This document shows, in pieces, positions 1 to 6,811 of a stretch of DNA of 8,367 nucleotides. Below the pieces are notes generated by a model. That model was not told the origin of the DNA. It saw nothing but the letters and a program-made list of their open reading frames with translations, and ran no database searches. Position numbers and translations under genes: made by a program. Position 1 is the first letter of the stretch, and each line of letters starts with the position of its first letter. This stretch comes from an uncultured Gemmatimonadota bacterium (GTDB lineage: Bacteria > Gemmatimonadota > Gemmatimonadetes > Gemmatimonadales > GWC2-71-9), in the NCBI GenBank assembly GCA_913009915.1, contig CAJVYZ010000096.1, positions 1 through 8,367 on the forward strand, in the 5' to 3' direction.

Positions 1-1
1 C

Positions 2-733
2 GTGGCCGTCTTTCTTCCGCTTGAGATCGCGACTGGATTTCTTCAAAAATTGTCTGGGGCCCTGGTTGGCCGGATCGGTGGATTTTCAGGGGCGGGCTAC
101 GACAGCCCCATCAAGGGTGCCCTGAAGGCGGCGTTACGTCCGATCAAAGACATCGCCGAGTTCTTGGTTTCGGGACAGCAGGCTCAGGGAATTCTGCTGG
201 TTGTGGTGAGTGCGGGGCTCATATTCGTGGCCTTGCTGCTGCTCGTGCGCACCATGCGGGGAGCGGTCCAGACCAGGGTCGAGGTCTACATCACCCGATT
301 CCTCGGGAGTTCCATCGTATTGGCGATGGCTGTCGGTGTCGTGGTGACAGTCATGGTGCAATCGAGTTCTATCACGACCGCGCTGCTCGTTCCCCTTGCC
401 GGGGCGGGTCTACTCACGACGCGACAGGCGTTTCCCGTGACGGTCGGTGCCAATATCGGGACTACCGTAACCGCGTTGCTGGCCTCGCTCGGCGTGTCCG
501 GACCGAACGCGAGCGCGGGGTTGCAGATCGCTATTGTCCACCTGTTGTTCAACGTATCGGCGACGCTTCTGATCCTACCGGTGCCGGCCATCCGAGATAT
601 TCCGGTTCGCGCGGCCGAGCGGCTAGCCCGGGTGGCTGCACGATCGAAATCGTTCGCAATCGTCTATGTGGCCGGGTTGTTCTACGGCGTCCCGGCGTTG
701 TTGGCATACTTGAGTAACTTGCTTGACCAATAG
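2..733 (+). CDS. Na+/phosphate symporter (Na_Pi_cotrans/NptA family), 5' truncated
   Basis: This is the C-terminal part of a sodium-dependent phosphate importer of the cytoplasmic membrane. The visible 243 residues carry the second family repeat: a QSSS signature (residues 120-123 of the fragment, in VMVQSSSITTALL), then GANIGTT (149-155) and an HLLFN motif (180-184). These lie among hydrophobic helices at about 62-83, 101-118, 124-140, 171-195 and 217-240. Proteins of this family have two inverted QSSS repeats; the first is absent, so the gene begins left of the window and the GTG at position 2 is just an internal valine codon. The C-terminus ends soon after the last helix, so no PhoU domain is fused. 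Instead a PhoU-like gene follows after 14 bases, the usual operon partner. Family assignment is firm; the transported ion is inferred from the family. Confidence 0.9.
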   Translation: MAVFLPLEIATGFLQKLSGALVGRIGGFSGAGYDSPIKGALKAALRPIKDIAEFLVSGQQAQGILLVVVSAGLIFVALLLLVRTMRGAVQTRVEVYITRFLGSSIVLAMAVGVVVTVMVQSSSITTALLVPLAGAGLLTTRQAFPVTVGANIGTTVTALLASLGVSGPNASAGLQIAIVHLLFNVSATLLILPVPAIRDIPVRAAERLARVAARSKSFAIVYVAGLFYGVPALLAYLSNLLDQ

Positions 734-747
734 GCAGAGAGGTTACC

Positions 748-1446
748 ATGCTGCGTGAGTTGCTGTCCATTCTCCGATCCAACGACCCCCTCGGCTCGAT
801 GGGGGCGGACTTCGCCCGCATGTTGCAGATCACCTGTCAGATGACCCTGACGGCGGGCGAGATGTACTTCGGGCAGACTGAACCCACTTCCAAGAAGCGC
901 ACGGCGCTTTACAAGCAGGATGTGGAGGTCAACAAGCTCGAGCGGGCGATCCGGAAGCGAGTCGTGGCCCACCTGTCGTTGCACGCCAACAGGATGGACT
1001 TGCCCTATTGCCTGTTTCTCGTCGGCCTGGTCAAGGATGTAGAGCGGATCGGCGACTACGCCAAGAACCTCTCGGAGGTCAGTGATTTCTACCAGGGGCC
1101 GCTGCCGGACGATCCTCTCGTCAGCGAATTGCGGGAAATCAGAAACGGGGTGGAGGAAATGTTCCGGTCCGCCTCGGAGATCTTCTCGACCGAAGACCGA
1201 GAGCAGGCGGTCAGCTACATCAGCAACGGCCGGAATCTGGCGCACCGGTCCGACGCACTCATCGTGCGAATCGCGCACGGAGATTACGTGTCGGGGGTCA
1301 CGACCGCTCTGGTGCTCGGTACGCGGTACTACAAGCGCATCGGCGGACACGTCATCAACGTGCTATCGAGCGTGGTGATGCCGCTCCATAAGGTCGACTT
1401 TTTCGACGAAGACGAACTGCGGAAGGCCGAGGACGATCCGGCCTAG
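748..1446 (+). CDS. PhoU-domain protein, partner of the Na/Pi symporter
   Basis: This is a 232-residue cytoplasmic helical-bundle protein of the PhoU family, which in other bacteria restrains phosphate uptake and binds metal clusters through E-x3-D motifs. The first repeat is clear: DVERIGDYAKNL near residues 97-108, with E99 and D103 in the metal-motif positions. The equivalent in the second repeat reads YYKRIGGHVIN (194-204). The expected Glu and Asp are Lys196 and Gly200, so the second metal site looks lost. The length fits a two-repeat PhoU. The ATG has a good Shine-Dalgarno site (GAGAGG, 737-742) five bases upstream, and the gene follows the symporter closely, so co-transcription is likely. 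It is probably not the classical PhoU of a PstSCAB system but the regulator dedicated to the symporter. The stop codon overlaps that of the convergent minus-strand gene through the shared CTAG. Confidence 0.88.
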   Translation: MLRELLSILRSNDPLGSMGADFARMLQITCQMTLTAGEMYFGQTEPTSKKRTALYKQDVEVNKLERAIRKRVVAHLSLHANRMDLPYCLFLVGLVKDVERIGDYAKNLSEVSDFYQGPLPDDPLVSELREIRNGVEEMFRSASEIFSTEDREQAVSYISNGRNLAHRSDALIVRIAHGDYVSGVTTALVLGTRYYKRIGGHVINVLSSVVMPLHKVDFFDEDELRKAEDDPA

Positions 1447-2624
1447 AACCCGGTCTGACTGCGTGGCACGCGCCCTACCGCCGCGACGATCGGCCGGATG
1501 GTCATGGGCGTACGAGCAGGATTCCGGTTCCAGGCGCGCAGCCGCGCCTGGAGCCAGATCGCCTGCCCCACGTACGCCGCCGTTACCAGTTGGTCGTCGA
1601 AAGCGATCCGGCCTCCTCGCAACTGGTAGTGTCCTTCGGTCGCTTGCAGCAAGGCGTAAATGCTGTCGGTGGTGGCGATCAGTGAGTCGAGCGACCGCGC
1701 CGTGCCATAGGATTCCCGCATCGAAGCGTCGGCCATGCCGAATTCTTGGTCGATACGCACTTCTTCGCCCCGATACACTGCCACGACGTTGCGGACCGCC
1801 GCCACCAAACGTCGGGCGGTCCGGAGACCCTCCGTGGTGGTGATGCGGGACGCGGCGAACAGATCTTCAAATCCGAGTGAGGCGATGCTTTCCTCGAATC
1901 GGACACGAGCTTGGTGGTAAGCGTCACCATAGGCCGTCCCGTCATCCGCTGCCGGAGAGAGGTCCGCTTCGGCAGGCGCACGCCGGGACGGCGCCGGGGC
2001 GTTTAGTCCGGGGGCTTCCATGCCGGCGATGACCATTCCGGGTGACGCTGGCTCTCCGATTTCCGGCGCGTAGAATAACCAGCCAACGGTTACCAATCCG
2101 CTCACTGCTGCGGCCATGAGCCACGAACCCCCCGGCCGTTGTTTTTTCGGATTGCTGGGCCTCGTTGCCGATGGCTGAGTCGGGGCGACGATGGGTCGTT
2201 TGGCCGGCTTCGTTTGCCGAAAGGATCCCGTGAGCGGCGCCGCAGTGCTCGGTCGAAGTGCGTTGTTGTTGCTCTTGTTCGGTGTTTCCGCCGGAGTGTT
2301 TGGTTTGGGGCCGGGGTGTTTGGCCTTCGGTGTCCGGGGGGGTGCTGCTGCCCTTGCCCCGGGGCCTGATCTCCGGCCCGCGACCGGCGGCTCCGTATTG
2401 GCCGGTTGGTCGAGTCGTACCCGTATCGGTCTCATGCGTTCCGGGAGTACCAGCTCGCGGGCCACGTGATAGTGCGGGTGGGCCTCGATGGGGAGCCAAC
2501 TCCCGGTCTTGCGGTGGTAGACCAGAGAATCGGGGCTGACGATGCCGTTCTGGACACTGACGGCCAACTCTTCGAGCGAACGGTAGACGGCCTCGGCACC
2601 GGAGGCCAATTGGATGCGATACAT
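1443..2624 (-). CDS. GYF-like domain, Pro-rich linker, single-pass membrane protein
   Basis: This is a 393-residue protein of unknown function. Residues 1-55 resemble small GYF-like/DUF4339-type domains: a strand MYRIQL, helix SLEELAVSVQNG, then LVYHRKTGSWLPIEAHPHY. Residues about 68-165 are a basic, low-complexity linker rich in Pro, Lys, Ser, Thr and Asn. A membrane helix spans about 168-185 (LMAAAVSGLVTVGWLFYA). Basic residues just before it (PKKQRPGG) place the N-terminus inside. The remaining 200 residues would lie outside the cytoplasmic membrane and look helical; I recognise no family. The start is uncertain: ATG at 2624 gives a natural N-terminus, GTG at 2630 adds two residues, and neither has a clear ribosome site. 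A well-formed Shine-Dalgarno and ATG at 2666-2668 open a different frame. The gene diverges from the kinase operon and could supply a substrate or partner, which is inference. Confidence 0.75.
   Translation of the reverse strand: MYRIQLASGAEAVYRSLEELAVSVQNGIVSPDSLVYHRKTGSWLPIEAHPHYHVARELVLPERMRPIRVRLDQPANTEPPVAGRRSGPGARAAAPPRTPKAKHPGPKPNTPAETPNKSNNNALRPSTAAPLTGSFRQTKPAKRPIVAPTQPSATRPSNPKKQRPGGSWLMAAAVSGLVTVGWLFYAPEIGEPASPGMVIAGMEAPGLNAPAPSRRAPAEADLSPAADDGTAYGDAYHQARVRFEESIASLGFEDLFAASRITTTEGLRTARRLVAAVRNVVAVYRGEEVRIDQEFGMADASMRESYGTARSLDSLIATTDSIYALLQATEGHYQLRGGRIAFDDQLVTAAYVGQAIWLQARLRAWNRNPARTPMTIRPIVAAVGRVPRSQTGF
1529..1552. repeat. Perfect 10-bp inverted repeat with 4-nt loop
   Basis: TCCAGGCGCG (1529-1538) and CGCGCCTGGA (1543-1552) are exact reverse complements around the loop CAGC, giving a very stable GC-rich hairpin on either strand. 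It lies inside the C-terminal coding part of the minus-strand gene and 83 bases past the PhoU stop codon. No T-tract follows on either side, so it is not a canonical intrinsic terminator. It could slow or help end transcripts running out of the phosphate operon, or be a by-product of coding for Leu-Gln-Ala-Arg-Leu-Arg-Ala-Trp. Confidence 0.6.
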
Positions 2625-2665
2625 AGGCACATCACGGGGAGCACGATCCGTACCTCTTCGTCTGT

Positions 2666-2691
2666 CATTGTAAGTCCTTGAATATTAATAT
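2666..2691 (-). promoter_or_regulatory. AT-rich start region for the minus-strand gene
   Basis: Read on the minus strand, a perfect palindrome ATATTAATAT (2691-2682) contains a -10-like TATTAAT. It is followed by AAGGA (2679-2675) and an ATG (2668-2666) at normal spacing. In GC-rich DNA this AT block is conspicuous and is probably part of the promoter or translation start for the GYF-like gene. The ATG, however, opens a frame (MTDEEVRIVLPVM...) that differs from the GYF-like frame, so it may be a short overlapping leader or reflect an indel. No convincing -35 box is visible. Confidence 0.4.
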
Positions 2692-2720
2692 GTTACGTTG
2701 CTGACCGGTGGCGGGTTCGT

Positions 2721-2751
2721 GCAAGCGGTTGCAGGGGCTCCAAGCGGCTTG
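2721..2751. repeat. Pair of CAAGCGG dyads, possible operator
   Basis: GCAAGCGGTTGC (2721-2732) and CCAAGCGGCTTG (2740-2751) share the core CAAGCGG with starts 19 bases apart, close to two helical turns. The second is an exact 11-base palindrome with a central G (CAAGCGGCTTG, 2741-2751). The first is an imperfect dyad (GCAA-N4-TTGC). They lie in the divergent intergenic region upstream of the AT-rich start region of the minus-strand gene. Such spacing suits a protein binding one face of the helix, but the function is inferred only. Confidence 0.3.
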
Positions 2752-2908
2752 ATTGCGGTAGCTTGCTGCTGCCGGCCGGGCAAAGTGGTGAAACGACTGG
2801 ACATCGCCGGAGTGCGGCGAATTGCGCTCGGTGGTAGTGCACTGCACCTGAGGGGCACGCCTGTGGGAACGAGTTGCGGGGTCCTCGCCGCCGTGGCCGA
2901 AGTGAGGA

Positions 2909-2914
2909 TATAAT
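2909..2914 (+). promoter_or_regulatory. Consensus -10 hexamer upstream of the sensor kinase
   Basis: TATAAT matches the sigma-70 -10 consensus exactly and sits 18 bases before the GTG start of the kinase, so a transcript would have a very short leader. The expected -35 position (about 2886-2891, CGCCGC) does not match the consensus, which suggests activator dependence or chance occurrence. It would drive the kinase-kinase-protease set. Confidence 0.4.
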
Positions 2915-2931
2915 GGAGTGGTTGCACGCGT

Positions 2932-5094
2932 GTGGATCTGTCCTCACGCGATATTACTGTCCAGCAAAGCGGAGTGATTGGCGAATTGAGAAAAGCACTT
3001 TGGCAACGATCGTGGTTCGCCCCTGTAGTCGTCGCCGGGGTCGTGGGGGCCGTAGGGTGGTGGGCTCAGTCGACCGTCGAAGGGGCCGTCAAGCGGCAGG
3101 TGGGCGAGGAACTGTCCACGCTTCTCAACGCCGAGGTTGCCGCGCTCACGTTGTGGTCCGATATCGAGAAGTCAGAGGCGCAAAGATTCGCCCTCGACCC
3201 GGCCATCCTTGGCACGATTGTGGATCTGCTTCGTGTCGCGGCCGATCCCGACGGCGGTCCGAGCGCCGTTCTGGCCAGTCGAGAGTTGGCAGCGTTCCGG
3301 GAAGCGCTGGATGCCTCGTCTCTCAGGTCGACCGTGCGAGGATATGGCGTGATCGACCTATCCGGGAGGATCGTCGCGGCGAAGAACGACGCGGCCATCG
3401 GCCGCCGGATTGGGACGTCCGTAGCCGAGTGGTTTGACCACATCGTTGCCGGCGAGACGGCCATCTTCGGGCCGGTGGAGTATCCAGTTGCCGAGGGCGA
3501 ACGAGACAGCTTAGTGCTGCGTCCGGCGATTTTCGTCGCGGCGCCGGTACGGAACAGCCGGAACGACGTCATCGCCGCGTTCGTCATGCGCTACTCGCCG
3601 GCGGATGAGTTCAGCCGGCTGCTCCATTTGGCGCAGTCCGGGGCGTCGGGCGAGAGTTATGCCTTCAACTCCAGCGGCGTGATGATCACCGAGAGCCGGT
3701 TTACCGACCAGTTACAGGAAGTCGGACTGGTGGAGGACGGCCCCGATGCCAGTTCCATCTTCGCGGTCGACATTCGAAACCCCGGTGGCAACCTGCTGCT
3801 GGGCCATCAGCCGGATCTCCCCAGGGCCGCGCTCCCGTACACGCGGATGGCTGCCGCGGCCATCGCCGGGATCGACGGTGTCGACGTGGAAGGATACCTG
3901 GATTACCGCGGCGTCCCGGTGGTTGGCGCCTGGCGCTGGCTTCCCGATTACGGCTTCGGGGTAGCCATGGAGGTCGATGTTCAGGAGGCCTACGAGACCC
4001 TGTACGTGGTACGGCAGGGATTCTGGGCTCTGGTGGCGCTGCTGATGTTGGGGGCGGTGGGGATCTTCTTCTACAACTTCCTGTTTCAGGACATGTCGAG
4101 CCGGATGCGCAAGGCCGAGCGGTTGGGACAATACACGCTCGAGGAGAAGATCGGCGAAGGCGGCATGGGGTCCGTCTACAAGGCCAAGCACGCCATGCTC
4201 CGGCGGCCCACGGCCATCAAGCTGATCAAGGAAGGACAGGTCAAGCCGGAAACGCTCGTTCGGTTCGAGCGCGAGGTCCAGCTGACCAGTCAGTTGTCCA
4301 ACCCGAATACTGTGGCCATCTACGACTACGGGCGGACACCCGAAGGAGTGTTCTACTATGCCATGGAGTACCTGCCTGGTATCACGCTCGACAACCTGGT
4401 CCTGAACGATGGGCCCCAGCCGGAGCGCCGGGTGGTGCACATCCTGCGGCAGATTTGTTCGTCGTTGGCCGAAGCACACGCGCGCGGGATGATCCATCGT
4501 GACATCAAGCCGGCGAACATCATGGTGCTGGAACGCGGCGGGATGTACGACGTGGTGAAGGTGCTCGACTTCGGGTTGGTCAAGGACATCACCAGCGGCG
4601 AGCAAAACGTAACGGCGATGAATACGGTCCCCGGGACGCCGCATTTCCTGTCGCCGGAAGCCATTCAGCATCCCGACGCTATCGACGCGCGGTCGGACCT
4701 CTACGCGGTCGGGGCCGTGGGTTATTTTCTGCTCACCGGGTCGTTCGTATTTTCCGGTACCAGCGCCATTGAAGTATTGGGCAAGCAGATCAACGATGCA
4801 CCGGAGGATCCCTCCTCGCGTCTGGGTCGCTCGCTCGATCCCTACCTGCAGGGCCTGATCTTGAAGTGTCTGGCCAAGGACCCGGCCGACCGGCCGGCCG
4901 ATGCCGGTGCGCTGCTGGAGGCACTGAGTTCGGGCTATCAATCTCCGATCGGGACGTGGACCCAAAAGGAGGCAGCTGTGTGGTGGGCGGAATCGTCCAC
5001 CGACTGCCGAACGCCGGAATGTATGGACTCGATGTCGATGGAGCCGACGCTCGAGGTCGACGCGGTCGCCCGTGTGCGCGGCACGACCACCTGA
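2932..5094 (+). CDS. Membrane Ser/Thr protein kinase with double-CACHE sensor domain
   Basis: This 720-residue transmembrane kinase would transfer phosphate from ATP to Ser/Thr in response to an external ligand. A first helix at about 28-46 and a second at 363-383 bracket an exported domain of double-CACHE type. Typical strands are GVIDLSGRIVAAKN (139-152), SYAFNSSGVMITESRF (242-257) and YLDYRGVPVVGAWRWLPDYGFG (322-343). The RxWYxD signature of amino-acid-binding dCACHE domains is not seen, so the ligand is unknown. The cytoplasmic kinase (about 400-665) is intact: P-loop GEGGMGSV (408-415), Lys430, alphaC Glu448, HRDIKPAN (522-529), DFG (546-548), SPE in place of APE (574-576). A tail motif WT-x3-A-x2-WW (676-685) recurs in the next gene. 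The GTG start at 2932 is the first possible in frame after the stop at 2911; GTG at 2974 is an alternative. The neighbouring kinase lies 85 bases downstream. Confidence 0.93.
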   Translation: MDLSSRDITVQQSGVIGELRKALWQRSWFAPVVVAGVVGAVGWWAQSTVEGAVKRQVGEELSTLLNAEVAALTLWSDIEKSEAQRFALDPAILGTIVDLLRVAADPDGGPSAVLASRELAAFREALDASSLRSTVRGYGVIDLSGRIVAAKNDAAIGRRIGTSVAEWFDHIVAGETAIFGPVEYPVAEGERDSLVLRPAIFVAAPVRNSRNDVIAAFVMRYSPADEFSRLLHLAQSGASGESYAFNSSGVMITESRFTDQLQEVGLVEDGPDASSIFAVDIRNPGGNLLLGHQPDLPRAALPYTRMAAAAIAGIDGVDVEGYLDYRGVPVVGAWRWLPDYGFGVAMEVDVQEAYETLYVVRQGFWALVALLMLGAVGIFFYNFLFQDMSSRMRKAERLGQYTLEEKIGEGGMGSVYKAKHAMLRRPTAIKLIKEGQVKPETLVRFEREVQLTSQLSNPNTVAIYDYGRTPEGVFYYAMEYLPGITLDNLVLNDGPQPERRVVHILRQICSSLAEAHARGMIHRDIKPANIMVLERGGMYDVVKVLDFGLVKDITSGEQNVTAMNTVPGTPHFLSPEAIQHPDAIDARSDLYAVGAVGYFLLTGSFVFSGTSAIEVLGKQINDAPEDPSSRLGRSLDPYLQGLILKCLAKDPADRPADAGALLEALSSGYQSPIGTWTQKEAAVWWAESSTDCRTPECMDSMSMEPTLEVDAVARVRGTTT

Positions 5095-5132
5095 CCCGGG
5101 CCAACCGGTGGCTTGCGCAAGGCGCCGCACGG

Positions 5133-5173
5133 GCGTCCCTTTACTACTCCATGTTCTCCACCCTTAGGGACGC
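5133..5173 (+). promoter_or_regulatory. Possible hairpin covering the ribosome site of the second kinase
   Basis: GCGTCCCT (5133-5140) is the exact reverse complement of AGGGACGC (5166-5173), separated by a 25-base loop. The right arm contains AGGGA (5166-5170), the Shine-Dalgarno site nine bases before the ATG at 5180. If the stem forms in mRNA it would hide that site and lower translation of the second kinase relative to the first. An 8-bp match may be coincidental. The rest of the 85-base gap has a palindrome CTTGCGCAAG (5112-5121) and no terminator-like T-tract. Confidence 0.35.
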
Positions 5174-5179
5174 AGCGGC

Positions 5180-6811
5180 ATGAGCCACGATCGCGTGATC
5201 GCCCGGGAATTCACGCCCTCGACCGAAGAGGCGTCGCCGGCGCCGGCGCGGGTGGGGCTCCAGCTCCCGGCCGATCTCCTGGCGCAGTCGTGCAAGCGCG
5301 TGGGCATCGCGGCTCTGGTCTTTGCCGGGCTGTGGCTGACGGGAATCCTGATTCAGTTGGTCGGGCGGAACTTCTTTCTCGAAGCCATGCCGGCCTACAT
5401 GCAGGAGCACTGGCCGGTCCCCGGAGCCTACTTTGCCAGCGCCGGGGTGTTGCTGTCGCTCGTCATGCTGGTGCTGGCAGCCAGGCTGAGACACCGTCCG
5501 GTGTTGCTGCTCGACATCGGATTGGTGTTCATGGTGCTGACGTCGGCGATCATCGCCGGCTGGAATCAGTGGATCCCTATCGAGGGGCGGACCGGTCCCA
5601 CGATCTCATGGATCGCCATCATCATTCTGGTGTACCCAACCATTGCCCCCAATACTCCAGGGAAGATCCTGGTAGCAGGGCTGGCAGCCGCGTCCATGGA
5701 CCCGTTGGGCGTGTTGTTCGCCTCGATGAGGGGGATCCCGGTCTCGGCCACCGGTTTCGAGTTGTTCACCGCTTTCTGGCCCAACTATCTCAGTGCTTTC
5801 CTGGCCATGCTCCCTGCCCGGATCATCGGCCGCTTGGGGCGGCAGGTTCGAAAGGCCCGGGAGTTGGGGAGTTACCGGTTGATGAACGTCATCGGCAAGG
5901 GGGGGATGGGCGAGGTCTACCGCGCCGAGCATCGGCTGCTCGCCCGGCCGGCGGCCATCAAGCTGATCCGCCCTGATCTGCTGGGTACCTCTCGCGAAGC
6001 CCAGGTCACATTGAGCCGCTTCCGCCGCGAGGCGGAGGTGGTGGCTACGCTCCGCTCGCCCCACACGATCGAACTGTACGATTTTGGCGTAACCGACGAG
6101 GGGTCGTTCTACTTCGTGATGGAACTCCTCGAGGGGATGGACCTGGAGTCGCTAGTGAAACGTTTCGGGCCGTTGCCGGCGGAACGCGCAGTGTACCTGA
6201 CGATTCAGGCGTGCCAATCCCTGGCGGAAGCTCACCAGAGGGGAATGATCCACCGTGACATCAAGCCTTCCAACATCCACACCTGCCGCATGGGGCTCGA
6301 GGTCGATTTCGTGAAGGTGTTGGATTTCGGACTAGTCAAGGCGGAACGGCTTCCGGGGAGGGACGTGACCCAATTGACGTCTCCCGACCTGACCACCGGG
6401 ACGCCGGCCTTCATGGCCCCGGAGATGATCGAGGAGGGTGCTTCCGTCGACCCGCGCATCGACATCTACGCCATGGGGTGCGTCCTCTACTGGATGCTGA
6501 CGGGCGGCCTGGTGTTCGACGCCGTGAACGCGGTAGCGATGATGATGAAACACGTCAATGACACGCCGGACCCGCCGTCGTCCCGGAGCGAACAGCATGT
6601 GCCGCCGGAACTCGACGCCATCGTCATGGCGTGTCTGGCCAAGAAACCCGGCGACCGTCCGCGCGACGCCGTCGAACTTGCCCGGCAACTAGCCGCCTGC
6701 CCCTTGCCGGAGCCGTGGACGGAGCAGCGTGCCACCCGGTGGTGGGAAGCCCACTTGGCAGAGTTGTTCTCCGATGCGCCGCCGTCGCCGCCGGCGGCCC
6801 CCGCCCTGTGA
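5180..6811 (+). CDS. Ser/Thr protein kinase with six-helix membrane N-terminus
   Basis: This is a 543-residue membrane-embedded kinase. After a hydrophilic N-terminus of about 40 residues come six hydrophobic segments (about 41-62, 81-101, 107-127, 139-155, 161-181, 194-215) with short loops, so there is no large external sensor. The input may be membrane state, a small molecule or a partner protein. The kinase domain (about 231-505) looks active: GKGGMGEV (239-246), Lys261, Glu284, HRDIKPSN (358-365), DFG (382-384), APE (413-415), GDRP (491-494). The activation segment is Thr-rich (TQLTSPDLTTGTP), as in autophosphorylating kinases. It shares with the upstream kinase the lead-in KA-x2-LG-x-Y, the 'RP-x-AIKLI' strand, a longer HRD-to-DFG spacing and the tail WT-x3-A-x2-WW (513-522), so the catalytic parts are paralogous. 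The ATG has AGGGA nine bases upstream. The protease gene starts 29 bases after the stop, suggesting one operon. Confidence 0.92.
   Translation: MSHDRVIAREFTPSTEEASPAPARVGLQLPADLLAQSCKRVGIAALVFAGLWLTGILIQLVGRNFFLEAMPAYMQEHWPVPGAYFASAGVLLSLVMLVLAARLRHRPVLLLDIGLVFMVLTSAIIAGWNQWIPIEGRTGPTISWIAIIILVYPTIAPNTPGKILVAGLAAASMDPLGVLFASMRGIPVSATGFELFTAFWPNYLSAFLAMLPARIIGRLGRQVRKARELGSYRLMNVIGKGGMGEVYRAEHRLLARPAAIKLIRPDLLGTSREAQVTLSRFRREAEVVATLRSPHTIELYDFGVTDEGSFYFVMELLEGMDLESLVKRFGPLPAERAVYLTIQACQSLAEAHQRGMIHRDIKPSNIHTCRMGLEVDFVKVLDFGLVKAERLPGRDVTQLTSPDLTTGTPAFMAPEMIEEGASVDPRIDIYAMGCVLYWMLTGGLVFDAVNAVAMMMKHVNDTPDPPSSRSEQHVPPELDAIVMACLAKKPGDRPRDAVELARQLAACPLPEPWTEQRATRWWEAHLAELFSDAPPSPPAAPAL

Larger units (their letters stand above)
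2625..2931. other. Divergent intergenic control region
   Basis: About 300 bases separate the start of the minus-strand GYF-like gene from the plus-strand kinase. Apart from the AT-rich block, the CAAGCGG dyads and the TATAAT hexamer, it holds a small 6-bp stem with a GAGTG loop (TCGCCG 2804-2809, CGGCGA 2815-2820) and the 8-base palindrome AGTGCACT near 2836-2843. I see no tRNA, small RNA or convincing small gene. Open frames here look like chance frames in GC-rich DNA. Confidence 0.6.

Noticed and set aside
2307..2342. G-rich stretch with runs of 4, 4 and 7 G, possible G-quadruplex
   Set aside because: The runs encode the Pro-rich linker on the opposite strand and the spacing between the second and third runs is long (19 bases); composition explains it. 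The 7-G run could be an indel-prone site.
2698..2913. Plus-strand frame of 71 residues in the divergent intergenic region
   Set aside because: It begins at TTG with no ribosome site, has no recognisable motif, and ends inside the TATAAT hexamer; probably chance.
3712..5130. Long minus-strand frame of 472 residues opposite the first kinase
   Set aside because: It is antisense to an intact kinase, is rich in Arg, His and Gln as expected of a shadow frame in GC-rich DNA, and has no recognisable domain.
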